Shown piece by piece: positions 1-7,250 of a stretch of DNA of 64,000 nt. A model generated the notes under the pieces. That model did not search any database and was not told where the DNA came from. It worked only from the letters and a program-made list of their open reading frames with translations. The stretch lies in contig NZ_DIHC01000041.1 in NCBI RefSeq assembly GCF_002419965.1, forward strand, positions 60,625 to 124,624. The letters run 5' to 3'. The first letter of the stretch is position 1. Every line of letters starts with the position of its first letter. Source of the DNA: Pseudomonas sp. UBA5706. GTDB taxonomy: Bacteria > Pseudomonadota > Gammaproteobacteria > Pseudomonadales > Pseudomonadaceae. Both the position numbers and the translations under genes were made by a program.

Positions 1-121
1 CAATCGATTCCGGTGAGCGAATCGAGAGCATGTGGTGTGACATCTCCTCTGACTTTCTTACGATTACCATGATGGTGACACCTAAGGGCCATGCCGCAGG
101 CATGTCTCGTTCAGTGGATGA

Positions 122-391
122 GCTCATCTCGGTCATAAAAAAAGTCAGTCGGAGCAACCCATCAAATCGCCCGGTAGCAGGCGCAATAAGGCGAATCGAG
201 AGACCGATACTGAAGATGAAATCGCTGTATTGGACGAAATTTTAAGAACCATGCTGGGTCATGCTGAGAGCATTTCTGAGCGGATCACCATTTTCCGAAT
301 CACCGAAATCACTGGGCCCATTGAGCTCAATGTCTGCTTTCCTGAATCTGACAAGAAGAAACTGTCAATTGCTAACTGGAAAAAGGAATAG
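122..391 (+). other. open frame without a clear start, element left part
   Basis: A frame stays open from just after a stop at 119-121 to a TAG at 389-391. The only ATG in it is at 251 and would give 46 residues with no good ribosome-binding site. The translated part before that ATG is charged and compositionally protein-like, so this may be the 3' remainder of a gene whose beginning was lost. I do not recognise a family. The first ~430 bases hold nothing else I can support. Confidence 0.2.
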
Positions 392-429
392 CCGAACTGG
401 ATTTTAGGGCATCGAGCTGGACGTATTGA

Positions 430-804
430 CCGGCATCCCAGCCGCACGACCTTCTGTTCGTAGCGACTCAGGAAGCCCGTGCGGCTGGCTTGAAAGACCC
501 TGCCAACGCCGTTACCAAGGAGCGCCGTTACCACCCTAAAGGTGGGCGTCTCGCGCCACTGATCGCAGATTGTGCGGTTAGTCTCAAAGTCCCTTCGGAC
601 GAACTTGGGCGGGCTCTACCCAGCACCACCGTGATGTTCTCCGAGCCTGAAGCCTACGACATGCTCATGCGTGGCCGAGCGCCTCAATCTGAGCCGTTCC
701 GCAAGTGTGTCACTGAGGAGGTCTTGCCGACCATCCGCAGACAGGCAAGTACGACGCCGAACAGTCCACTAATCCAATCGCTCAGAGCGTCATGGATGAG
801 CTGA
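430..804 (+). pseudogene. BRO-N domain fragment (prophage antirepressor type)
   Basis: The frame 430-804 reads HDLLFVATQEARAAG near its start and CVTEEVLPTIRRQ near its end. Both resemble the N-terminal BRO domain of phage antirepressors (entry into the domain, and the conserved W/C-x-x-EEVLP-x-I-R strand). A stop at 427-429 blocks the frame upstream and no start codon precedes the conserved part, so the true N-terminus is missing. The C-terminal DNA-binding or KilA-type half expected in intact proteins is also missing. A second copy of the HDLLFVATQ segment lies at 1856-1905, so the module was duplicated and then decayed. Inference: remnant of a lysogeny or antirepressor gene. Confidence 0.55.
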
Positions 805-979
805 AGATGTATACCAATACGTAGCGGCCCTACAGCCCTTGTAAACCTCGGCACCTATATGGAACGCAATGCAGAACCTTGCTGATTGTGTGAGCAGTAA
901 TCGTTGACACAGGTTTGAAGCGATCGTAAAGTGCGCGCCTAAATAAACGAGTATTGCTCACATATTATAAGGTTGCCTC

Positions 980-1333
980 ATGGATTCCCAAAGCACTTCC
1001 CATTGCTCTATGAAACCCGCTGCAATGCGTCTGACTGGCTCCTTCACAACCACCTCTGAGCCAGCGATCTACGTCTCGATGGAGTACAGCGACGACTACG
1101 ACGATTATCACGGTAAAGGATCATGGAAGTGGGTCGCAAAGCGCTCTTGGACCGTTGGCGGGGCTACTCGAACTGAAATCCTTGAGGTTCCTCAGGATGC
1201 CGAATGTGCGGATGGGGAGAACGTTCAGAGCATGATTAAGGCCCTTACCGGGGAGCCTGTAGATAGCGACGTGCAGTACGCCGTATGCCGCTCAGATGAG
1301 CAGCCAAAGTACATAGCGGTTCGTATCGGGTAA
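980..1333 (+). CDS. hypothetical protein, 117 aa
   Basis: ATG at 980 follows an AAGG seven bases upstream (AAGGTTGCCTC). The protein is acidic and Tyr/Asp-rich near residues 33-47 (SMEYSDDYDDYHGKG), has no signal peptide or membrane segment and matches no family I recognise. It sits among prophage genes on the same strand between a BRO-N fragment and another unknown ORF, so it is probably a small phage accessory gene. Function unknown. Confidence 0.5.
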   Translation: MDSQSTSHCSMKPAAMRLTGSFTTTSEPAIYVSMEYSDDYDDYHGKGSWKWVAKRSWTVGGATRTEILEVPQDAECADGENVQSMIKALTGEPVDSDVQYAVCRSDEQPKYIAVRIG

Positions 1334-1450
1334 ACCCGAAAGCGTCTTCGGCTAAGTAGGCCATCACAACTCGCGCTGAAAGTAAATGCTGTGTCTACGA
1401 GCGATGGTCGTATATCTTGAGTGGCTTAACGCTTCCCGAGAGAGACCACA

Positions 1451-1780
1451 ATGCCTGCTCCGCGCTTTATAACTGACAGCCTCGCCATTGCCAAAGCGAC
1501 ACCCAAGAGGCGCCACGTTGACCTCAGGGTAAGCCTGACCGCTGCTCTCATCGAGTTCGTTGAACTGGGCCTTTTTGAATCCGCCGTGGACGCTGAGGGA
1601 TTGACCACTTGGCGCATGGTCGGTGGGCCTGTCATTGCGCAAGAGGCTATCTACGAGGACTCCCTTAAGCGGCAATTCATGTTCACTCAGCTGACCCGTG
1701 ACGCTGCGCTCGGCGTGGTGCTACGAGCGAGGCATGCAGGCGACCGAGCGGCGCTTGCTGATGCGATTCGAAAGGCCTGA
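1451..1780 (+). CDS. hypothetical protein, 109 aa
   Basis: ATG at 1451 is preceded by a purine-rich stretch (GAGAGACCACA). The product is a soluble, mostly alpha-helical looking protein (rich in Ala, Leu, Arg; RDAALGVVLRARHAGDRAAL near the C-terminus). Its TGA at 1778-1780 abuts a GTG that opens the next frame. I recognise no domain. Context, strand and size fit a phage accessory gene. Confidence 0.45.
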   Translation: MPAPRFITDSLAIAKATPKRRHVDLRVSLTAALIEFVELGLFESAVDAEGLTTWRMVGGPVIAQEAIYEDSLKRQFMFTQLTRDAALGVVLRARHAGDRAALADAIRKA

Positions 1781-1793
1781 GTGCGATGCAGGA

Positions 1794-1813
1794 TTAAAAA
1801 CACCCACTACAAG
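1794..1813 (+). promoter_or_regulatory. phage-type promoter motif, copy 1 (weaker)
   Basis: TTAAAAACACCCACTACAAG. It matches the strong copy at 7874-7893 at 18 of 20 positions (C for T in CTCACT, C for T in TATA). It resembles T7/T3 single-subunit RNA polymerase promoters in the CTCACTATA core. It points towards the HNH, gp13 and gp14 genes. Confidence 0.5.
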
Positions 1814-2006
1814 AATAACCAAGCATTCCATTCACAGTTCAGGAATACACCTGAGCACGACCTTTTGTTCGTAGCGACACAGGTAGCCCGAGCCGCTGGC
1901 TTTGACCGCCTCGTGGCTGACAAGCCGATGCCCCGCGTAGTCCTGGCAATGGCCGAACAGATTCGCAAGGTCTCGACGCAAGAAGACGGCAGGCCACCGA
2001 GCTACG

Positions 2007-2026
2007 TAGTTCCCCTCACTATAACC
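2007..2026 (+). promoter_or_regulatory. phage-type promoter motif, partial copy
   Basis: The core CCCCTCACTATAAC (2012-2025) keeps CTCACTATA perfectly but lacks the upstream TTAAAA tract of the better copies. It lies about 40 bases before the HNH endonuclease start and points in the same direction, which is the main reason to list it. Confidence 0.35.
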
Positions 2027-2064
2027 AGAGCAATCCCGACTCTGGGTCTCATGAGGAGGAAGGA

Positions 2065-2571
2065 ATGCAAATACCTAAAGCAATGCCACTGCTGGAAGCA
2101 CTTGAAACATTTTATAAGATTGACGCTGAAAGCCCATCCGGCCTAACCCGTATACGAGCAACCCAAGGTCCTAATGGCAAAGTCGGCCCGGTCCTGAGCC
2201 GTGGGACGGACGGGTACTGGCGCTTGAAGTTTCAAAATGAGTTCTACAGGACGAATCGAATCATTTACTTCATGCAGCACCAAACTGACCCCGGCTCTCT
2301 CTTAGTCGATCATATCGATGGGGACCCTCTCAACAACCGGGTTTCGAATTTGAGGCTATGCACTCACCAGCAGAATCTCTTGAATGCCAGAGGGAAGCCC
2401 AAGCGTTCAGGCCTTCCTAAAGGCATCAGTACCGCTTCAAATGGGGGATACGAAGTTAGCCTGTCGATTGAAGGTGAACGTCACGTGGTAGTACTGGCGA
2501 ATCTCAAGGCGGCTGAGTGCTATTTGAAGTCTTTAAGATCGCGGCACCACGGTGAATTCGCACGGGCCTAA
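2065..2571 (+). CDS. HNH endonuclease (phage homing type)
   Basis: 168 residues. ATG at 2065 has a strong AGGAGGAAGGA directly upstream. Residues 81-98 (VDHIDGDPLNNRVSNLRL) form the classical HNH metal-binding motif, with His83 as the general base and the Asn residues following. The preceding block (YWRLKFQNEFYRTNRIIY) is the small beta region that leads into the HNH in phage homing endonucleases. A C-terminal AP2-like basic segment (LPKGIS..GGYEVSLSIEG) probably contacts DNA. Such genes are common free-standing inserts among virion genes of T7-group phages, which fits its place directly upstream of a gp13 homologue. It overlaps the degraded BRO-like frame. Confidence 0.85.
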   Translation: MQIPKAMPLLEALETFYKIDAESPSGLTRIRATQGPNGKVGPVLSRGTDGYWRLKFQNEFYRTNRIIYFMQHQTDPGSLLVDHIDGDPLNNRVSNLRLCTHQQNLLNARGKPKRSGLPKGISTASNGGYEVSLSIEGERHVVVLANLKAAECYLKSLRSRHHGEFARA

Positions 2572-2583
2572 CCTTGATCATAT

Positions 2584-2603
2584 TTAAAAACCCTCACTGA
2601 AAG
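2584..2603 (+). promoter_or_regulatory. phage-type promoter motif, copy 2
   Basis: TTAAAAACCCTCACTGAAAG. It keeps the AT-rich upstream part and CTCACT, and differs in TATA (TGAA). It is close to the T3-type CCCTCACTAAAG form. It lies in the 190-bp gap between the HNH gene and the gp13 homologue and points towards gp13. Confidence 0.5.
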
Positions 2604-2764
2604 CGCCATCTCTGGAATCCACAGAGGCCCGACAGCCCTGTGCGCTTATCTCATTCAAAGCTTCTTTCTGTCTGACTTTCCGAACCCAGCCGGTGCCCTG
2701 AGTGTGGGCGCTTTGAACTGGTTTGGGATGTCGGCGGGAAGTCAGACAAAAGGAAAATCACTTA

Positions 2765-3283
2765 ATGAACAACAATACCGGCAAAGATCACATAGCCGTC
2801 AGAGGGGCCTGCAATCACTCCCCTATCGAAGAACCCCAAATGCGCGTAACGAAAGCCACTCTTGATGATTTGGTCGAAGCCTCAAACAATCTTTCTCACG
2901 GGGACCTTGCTGATTTTGAGGCTATGCAGTCTGGTCGCAACATTATGGCCGTACTCACAGGCGCGCTCGATGAGACCACTCAGGCGATCAGGTCCAATGG
3001 TCAGGTTTTAGCAATTGGGGGACACGCCAATGGAGGAATCTGGTTTGTCACTACAAACATCGTCAACGGACTACCCGTATCCGAACGATTCAGATTTTAT
3101 CGAATACTTAAAACTTATCTGGCGTCCATAAAGCGTGAGTCGCCACTCGAGACGCCTTTCACAAATCTGGTGTCAGTCGGGAACAAAGCTCACTTACGCC
3201 TCTTGGAAGCCCTTGGGGCAACCTTCCACACCGACTGTGTGATTAGTCCCGCTGGCTTCCCTTTCAAACAATTCTGGCTATAG
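2765..3283 (+). CDS. T7 gp13-like internal virion protein (DUF2833 family)
   Basis: 172 residues. The frame is open from 2723 but ATG 2765 has the ribosome-binding site (AAAGGA, ten bases upstream). The C-terminal two thirds carry the landmarks of the T7 gp13 family: LAIGG at 82-86, WFVT at 93-96, then VGN..H.R.L...GA.FH at 138-155, matching the order and spacing I recall for T7 gp13. That fold is acyltransferase-like. In T7, gp13 is needed for infectious particles and for internal core assembly. The gene is followed after ten bases by a gp14 homologue, the same order as in T7. The N-terminal ~60 residues are extra compared with T7. Confidence 0.85.
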   Translation: MNNNTGKDHIAVRGACNHSPIEEPQMRVTKATLDDLVEASNNLSHGDLADFEAMQSGRNIMAVLTGALDETTQAIRSNGQVLAIGGHANGGIWFVTTNIVNGLPVSERFRFYRILKTYLASIKRESPLETPFTNLVSVGNKAHLRLLEALGATFHTDCVISPAGFPFKQFWL

Positions 3284-3293
3284 GAGGTTATCT

Positions 3294-3854
3294 ATGTGTG
3301 ACCCAACAGGCGGTATCGCCACCATGACAATCCTCGCAGCGGCAAGCGCGGCTATGAGTGCATCGGACAGCGCCAAGGCTAAAGGCCAAATGACCGACAA
3401 CGAGCGCAAGCAGCAGAACGAAGTGGTTAAACAGGCCAACTTCGCAGAGAACGATCAAAAGCTTGCCACCGTGGATAAGCAGGACGAAGCCCGTAGGCAG
3501 CTCACGGAAGTGAACCTTCAGAGCATCCGCAACCAAGGGACCATCAATGCGGCCATCGGTGAGTCCGGCCTTGCAGGCAACTCAATGGGCCGCCTCAAGA
3601 ACTCAGTCGCGAACGACTCTTCAGCCCAAGCGATGAACATCACGGATAACTACACCCGCGACTATCAAGCGATCTTCGCGAATCGCGTGGGCAGCTCTGA
3701 GAACGCCAAGGCCGCTGTACGTGGTCTGGGTGGTAACAAGTACAAGGTGAACAACATCGCCAACGCATTGAACATCGTTTCGGCAGGCGGTGCCGGGTAC
3801 GCACAGGGTGAAAGCATGAGTGCATCGCGCAACGCAAAGCATAAAAATAATTAA
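3294..3854 (+). CDS. T7 gp14-like internal virion protein B
   Basis: 186 residues, close to the ~196 of T7 gp14. ATG has GGAGG seven bases upstream. It starts MC and continues with an Ala-rich hydrophobic N-terminus, a charged Gln-rich helical region (35-75), then INAAIGESGLAGNSMGRLK (84-102) and NYTRDYQAIFA (119-129). These two blocks correspond to the IRAAIGES..L.GSSM.R.K and NYRRDYQAIFA landmarks of T7 gp14. In T7 this protein is ejected with the DNA and forms part of the trans-envelope channel. The next virion genes (gp15, gp16) are absent; the coding part ends about 130 bases before an unrelated minus-strand operon. Confidence 0.88.
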   Translation: MCDPTGGIATMTILAAASAAMSASDSAKAKGQMTDNERKQQNEVVKQANFAENDQKLATVDKQDEARRQLTEVNLQSIRNQGTINAAIGESGLAGNSMGRLKNSVANDSSAQAMNITDNYTRDYQAIFANRVGSSENAKAAVRGLGGNKYKVNNIANALNIVSAGGAGYAQGESMSASRNAKHKNN

Positions 3855-3866
3855 GAGAGTTAGCGT

Positions 3867-3872
3867 GGAGGA
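3867..3872 (+). other. ribosome-binding site with no following gene
   Basis: GGAGGA lies 13 bases after the gp14 stop, just where T7-group phages place the start region of gp15. No start codon opens a frame of useful length behind it (the best, from 3889, is 28 codons). I take this as the left junction where downstream virion genes were lost or replaced by the minus-strand cargo operon. Confidence 0.4.
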
Positions 3873-3984
3873 ATAGAGTTTGCTCTTGCATGGAATGGGA
3901 CCGTTGCCCCGGCCAAATTCGGAAAGCAGGGGCACCAGTAACTATGCTATTCTCTGCATCCTGTTTAGTGATCTGACAAGGTTG

Positions 3985-4650
3985 TCAGTTATTCAGGATT
4001 ACGGTTTCCGTTCGTGCTAATAAGAACTCGCTGAGCTGGCCGCTTATTTTGCACGCTCCAGTCTTCGAGAATCCTATTTGCCCCCTGATACCCTTATATA
4101 TGACCTCGTAAGAGGCAGCATCGACTGTAAATTCACCATCATCTAAGAAGTCTATTTTTTGCAGGTCAAGCCCGTCTTTGGATACGAGTTCGATTCTGGC
4201 AAGTGCTTTTGCTTTTGAAATTGCGCCAGAAACCTTAATGCTATTAAGCTTTTTCGTTTCTACGATTTCAAGAGCAGATAATATGTGCTCGTTTGTAATT
4301 GTCTTTTGTTGGCATGCGAACCCGAATCCTGATATTTTCTCTAATGAGTTCATCAGTTCTCGAGTTGAGCGGGCAGGGTTCTCGGCCCTGAAAAATAGCT
4401 TTTTATCGCCTATTATCTGAATCTCTTGATAGTTTATTGTAGAGAACTCCTGATGCTCTTGGTTTCCTTCTATATCTAAGCTTGTGGTGTTTATAAAAGA
4501 CCTCCAAATATATCTGAATCTGAGCTCTGACGAGTTTACTATGAATCCAGACGATGCATCAGGAAGGTAGCTTTGATTCTGAAGGCTACTCAAGAAATCG
4601 GATACCGAGCTTGGCAGGCGGACCTCATACCATTTGTACCGAGAAATCAT
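3985..4650 (-). CDS. third gene of cargo operon, unknown protein, 221 aa
   Basis: The last gene of a three-gene minus-strand operon. Its ATG (4650-4648) overlaps the stop of the preceding gene in ATGA, so the two are translationally coupled. The protein is soluble, with no signal or membrane segment. It appears to have an N-terminal mixed beta part (YKWYEVRLPSSVSDFLSSL) and a C-terminal beta-rich part with VTV-like strands (SYEVIYKGIRGQIGFSK). I recognise no family. The gene is AT-rich compared with the phage genes and the chromosome, which suggests separate acquisition. Inference: an accessory, sensor or structural subunit acting with the two upstream proteins. Confidence 0.75.
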   Translation of the reverse strand: MISRYKWYEVRLPSSVSDFLSSLQNQSYLPDASSGFIVNSSELRFRYIWRSFINTTSLDIEGNQEHQEFSTINYQEIQIIGDKKLFFRAENPARSTRELMNSLEKISGFGFACQQKTITNEHILSALEIVETKKLNSIKVSGAISKAKALARIELVSKDGLDLQKIDFLDDGEFTVDAASYEVIYKGIRGQIGFSKTGACKISGQLSEFLLARTETVILNN

Positions 4651-5738
4651 GATTTGCTTCCTCCGTCAGTAGAAGTAACTTTCATCTTCGTCGTCAGGGA
4701 CCTTGCCGAGGATTCAATTAATCGAGAAATTTCGTCAATTTCCGTTTTTAACGGCGAGCGTCTTTTTCCTCGTTTTCCATTGACGTAGGGGTAGATGCCC
4801 TTCAGAAGGATCGAGAATCCAGTGCACTCTTTTGGATCGCTAAAAAGCGCCTCGATCTCAAAAATGTCCCCATTTCCTAATTTTCGTTGCGTAGTCCAAC
4901 CTATTTTTACAATGTAGTATTCGTTCGTGCCGGTCAGGTCTAATAATATGACTGAGCGTGTGACGCCGTTACCTTTCAGAAGAACTTTCTCAATATGTGT
5001 TTCATCGTCATCTGATGTTAACTCTTCACCGCCATCCCTAAGGGGTTTTGGCTTGTAAACGTAAACGTCTGACACGTCTCGGCGTGAGAAGCCTTCAAGT
5101 CCGTTTATGAGGTCAATGAAGAACTGCGTTCTTAGTTTTGGGTTTGTAATCTCAAAGAGTGATACTGTGATTATTTCCAAGTCTTCAATATTGTTTTTAT
5201 CGACTTTCGTGACTATCTCATCTCTGACAGTGTTCATGAACTCATTCTGAGCGTTGCGTATTAAGTACCCTTCAGACGTAGGGATGAACTCAATGACGCC
5301 ATCTTTAACTTGTACCTGTGAGAACTCTGTTTTCTTGTAGTCTATTAAAGAGTATTGAATATTAATGGAAAAGTTGTCTCCGTTTCGGGAGATATGAGCT
5401 GTGTCGCCAGCGGCGGTAATTTCTTTTTTTATTTCTTCGAGGGAAAGACGGAGGCTCTCAGGATCGATTTTTCCGACCAGATCCATCGAAGTCGTTCGCT
5501 CGCGGCGAGAGGGGCTTCCAAGTCTTTCGGAAATAGTTCTATGGTCATAATAATCGTGCGTCAAGCGTGAGAAGTACTCTGCAAGATCGTCTCGCGGAGT
5601 TTTTTTGGAGGCTATTATGTTTCTTCGTTCGAATAGAGTCGTAATCGTGGGGGCGTCTACTCCGTGTTGGACGAGAGCATCAAATATGTTTTTATCTGAG
5701 GCGAAGTAAATTGCTGGCCCAAATCTTTTCGCTTTCAT
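4647..5738 (-). CDS. second gene of cargo operon, unknown protein, 363 aa
   Basis: The frame is open from 5843, but the ATG at 5738-5736 overlaps the upstream gene's stop as TAATG and gives MKAKRFGPAIYFAS, so I choose that start. The N-terminal ~75 residues look like a compact helical module (NIFDALVQHGVDAPTITTLF, then a RDDLAEYFSRL helix and HDYYDHRTI), possibly DNA- or partner-binding. The middle (95-180) has a coiled helix (SLRLSLEEIKKEI) and beta strands. The C-terminal half is mixed alpha/beta ending in a basic tail. No known motif identifies its function. AT-rich, and coupled at both ends. Likely a partner of the nuclease-like first protein. Confidence 0.78.
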   Translation of the reverse strand: MKAKRFGPAIYFASDKNIFDALVQHGVDAPTITTLFERRNIIASKKTPRDDLAEYFSRLTHDYYDHRTISERLGSPSRRERTTSMDLVGKIDPESLRLSLEEIKKEITAAGDTAHISRNGDNFSINIQYSLIDYKKTEFSQVQVKDGVIEFIPTSEGYLIRNAQNEFMNTVRDEIVTKVDKNNIEDLEIITVSLFEITNPKLRTQFFIDLINGLEGFSRRDVSDVYVYKPKPLRDGGEELTSDDDETHIEKVLLKGNGVTRSVILLDLTGTNEYYIVKIGWTTQRKLGNGDIFEIEALFSDPKECTGFSILLKGIYPYVNGKRGKRRSPLKTEIDEISRLIESSARSLTTKMKVTSTDGGSKS

Positions 5739-6727
5739 TACCGCCACCCCATCCAGCCCGGATTGTATGCGTCTGTAATTGCTGTCACATGAGTAAACGT
5801 TATCGCGTCTAAAACTGTCTGGCGAACGGGTTCGAATCCCCAAGCCTTTGCGTATTTGATCTTCGCTGTATTAAAGTTGCTCTTTATATCCTTGTCTGGC
5901 GCCGCGCACGTAACTCGGACTTGAAGAGATTTCCCTGATTCCAGCATTTGATATCTTGAAAGGCTATCAAGGAAATACTCGAACTCGGAAGGGGTGCTGC
6001 CAGGTCTGTTGTAGTAGACGATGTAGCCGGGTTCGGCTTTGTCGGCGCCTTTGTGCTGAACAATTAAGTAAGGACTTGTTAACGCCTCTATAGTCGCTGG
6101 TTGGGCCCACACGTCCCCCTGTCGACGTCTCATCACCAGATCAGGGTAATAGAATGTGTAATCGCCTGACATTTCTTTATCGTGAATTAAACGTATCAAG
6201 TCGTTCGCGATACTGTAAAGTCGTTGAATATCTTGTGGGCCGAGGTAATGGATATAGACGTTTGGTGGAATAGTAATTGAGTCAAATCCGATTTTTTCAA
6301 TCACATCATAAAAACTTTTCTGGTAACCATGGTCGTGATTGTGGACAAAAAGAAGTCCTTTGACTTCGTAGTCTTCCGATTGATCGATTGAGTATAGTTT
6401 TCTCCACGAGTCAGAGTCGCGTGCGCACTCTATGGTAATTGCAAGGGACTTAAAGGCGTCCCGCATTTTTGTCTTGGTAATTGATTTTTTTTCGTAGCTC
6501 TTCAAGTCCGTATGTAAATACGTTTTTGTACCCAAATAGGGGTCTTCGTACGAGAAGAGTACGTCACCGGGATGTAAACTTTTTGGGCCCCCGTCCGAGT
6601 CTTTATGGTTTGGATTGGAGCAACGGAAGTTCTCATTCCATTTTGGGTTCATGCTCCATAGGAAGTGCTTAAAGATATCCGCAGATAGTTTCTCAGCAAC
6701 CTCGCCAATATTGACTGTTTCCGACAT
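5738..6727 (-). CDS. first gene of cargo operon, PD-(D/E)XK nuclease-like protein, 329 aa
   Basis: ATG at 6727 follows AAGGAGGAGCT, the strongest ribosome-binding site of the operon. Near the N-terminus an acidic helix (IGEVAEKLSADIF, Glu9/Glu12) is followed by PGDVLFSY (Asp55) and TYLHTDLKSY (Asp74-Leu-Lys76). This E...D...(D/E)xK order and spacing is the signature of PD-(D/E)XK restriction-type nucleases. The remaining ~240 residues (including GYIVYYNRPGSTPSEFEYFL) are unrecognised. It leads a tightly overlapped three-gene operon, AT-rich, inside a T7-group element, where anti-phage systems often sit. PD-(D/E)XK proteins paired with unknown partners occur in several defence systems (GAPS4 is one I recall, not verified). 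Defence is inference; the nuclease call rests only on the motif. Confidence 0.75.
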   Translation of the reverse strand: MSETVNIGEVAEKLSADIFKHFLWSMNPKWNENFRCSNPNHKDSDGGPKSLHPGDVLFSYEDPYLGTKTYLHTDLKSYEKKSITKTKMRDAFKSLAITIECARDSDSWRKLYSIDQSEDYEVKGLLFVHNHDHGYQKSFYDVIEKIGFDSITIPPNVYIHYLGPQDIQRLYSIANDLIRLIHDKEMSGDYTFYYPDLVMRRRQGDVWAQPATIEALTSPYLIVQHKGADKAEPGYIVYYNRPGSTPSEFEYFLDSLSRYQMLESGKSLQVRVTCAAPDKDIKSNFNTAKIKYAKAWGFEPVRQTVLDAITFTHVTAITDAYNPGWMGWR

Positions 6728-6750
6728 AGCTCCTCCTTAGCGGGCACCCT

Positions 6751-6764
6751 GATTTGGGCAAATC
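6751..6764. promoter_or_regulatory. 14-bp palindrome upstream of cargo operon
   Basis: GATTTGGGCAAATC is a perfect 6+2+6 inverted repeat 24 bases upstream of the operon's first start codon. On the minus strand it lies between a possible -10 (TATGCT, 6773-6778) and the ribosome-binding site. That position suits a repressor operator, but there is no evidence about the protein. Confidence 0.35.
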
Positions 6765-6809
6765 CAAAGTAAAGCATATGAGCACCTTTACGCTCTCAAT
6801 GTAAACAGG

Positions 6810-7184
6810 TTATGGAGCAGAATTGTGGGGCACGTGCTTAACGACAGGATGCATTGAGAGGAGTATAGGGTGCGTTGTAAACGCCCGTGCCTTTTGCGAT
6901 CTGTCGCAGGTTTTCTCTGAGATGCTAACGTTTTCGCGAATGCTTGAGAGGCTCTCTGCCAGCTTGGCACGGGTCGTTGCATCCCGCGCAGTCTACCCGG
7001 GGGGCTTAGGCTGGGTCTGCCAGCTATAGCGCAGCTCCTCCTTGTCATCCTTGGGGTAACTTACGACTGCCCTCGGCAGCGTTACATACCAAGCTGTCAA
7101 CAGACCCACCAAGGTATATAAAACTGCCCGACTGGCATTGAGCGTTTTCGCATTGGTGCCAAAGGAGACTTTCTCGCCATTCAT
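6810..7184 (-). pseudogene. small membrane protein gene interrupted by a TAG
   Basis: From ATG 7184 a 63-residue protein is encoded (stop TAG 6995-6993) with one clear membrane helix (VLYTLVGLLTAWYVTLP) and a short charged tail. The same frame continues after the TAG for 60 more residues of ordinary, helical-looking sequence (KLAESLSSIRENVSISEKT) to a TAA at 6812-6810. Either a 63-residue membrane protein is complete, or this is a 124-residue gene with one nonsense codon. It lies just downstream of the PAAR gene on the same strand, where an immunity, adaptor or effector gene would be expected. No family recognised. Confidence 0.4.
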
Positions 7185-7250
7185 GTGCGCCGACAGCGGC
7201 CTTATGGACGGAAGGGTCTGGTTTCCCCGGACACTGCTTCAGACGAGCGA

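Larger units (their letters stand above)
1781..2146 (+). pseudogene. second BRO-N-like fragment
   Basis: A frame opened by GTG at 1781 contains HDLLFVATQVARAAG (from 1856), nearly identical at DNA level to 445-490 in the first BRO-N fragment. After that the similarity disappears and the frame drifts into residues that look non-coding while overlapping the HNH gene that starts at 2065. A phage-type promoter motif lies inside the 5' part (1794-1813), so translation from 1781 is doubtful. I read this as a degraded duplicate of the upstream module rather than a functional gene. Confidence 0.4.

Noticed and set aside
3..13. TCGATTCCGG near the left edge as the second attachment site
   Set aside because: It shares only nine bases with the tRNA T-arm and is in the inverted orientation; an att repeat must be direct and include the tRNA 3' end.
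3889..3975. 28-codon ORF after gp14
   Set aside because: Too short, no similarity to gp15, not placed correctly after GGAGGA (16 bases away).
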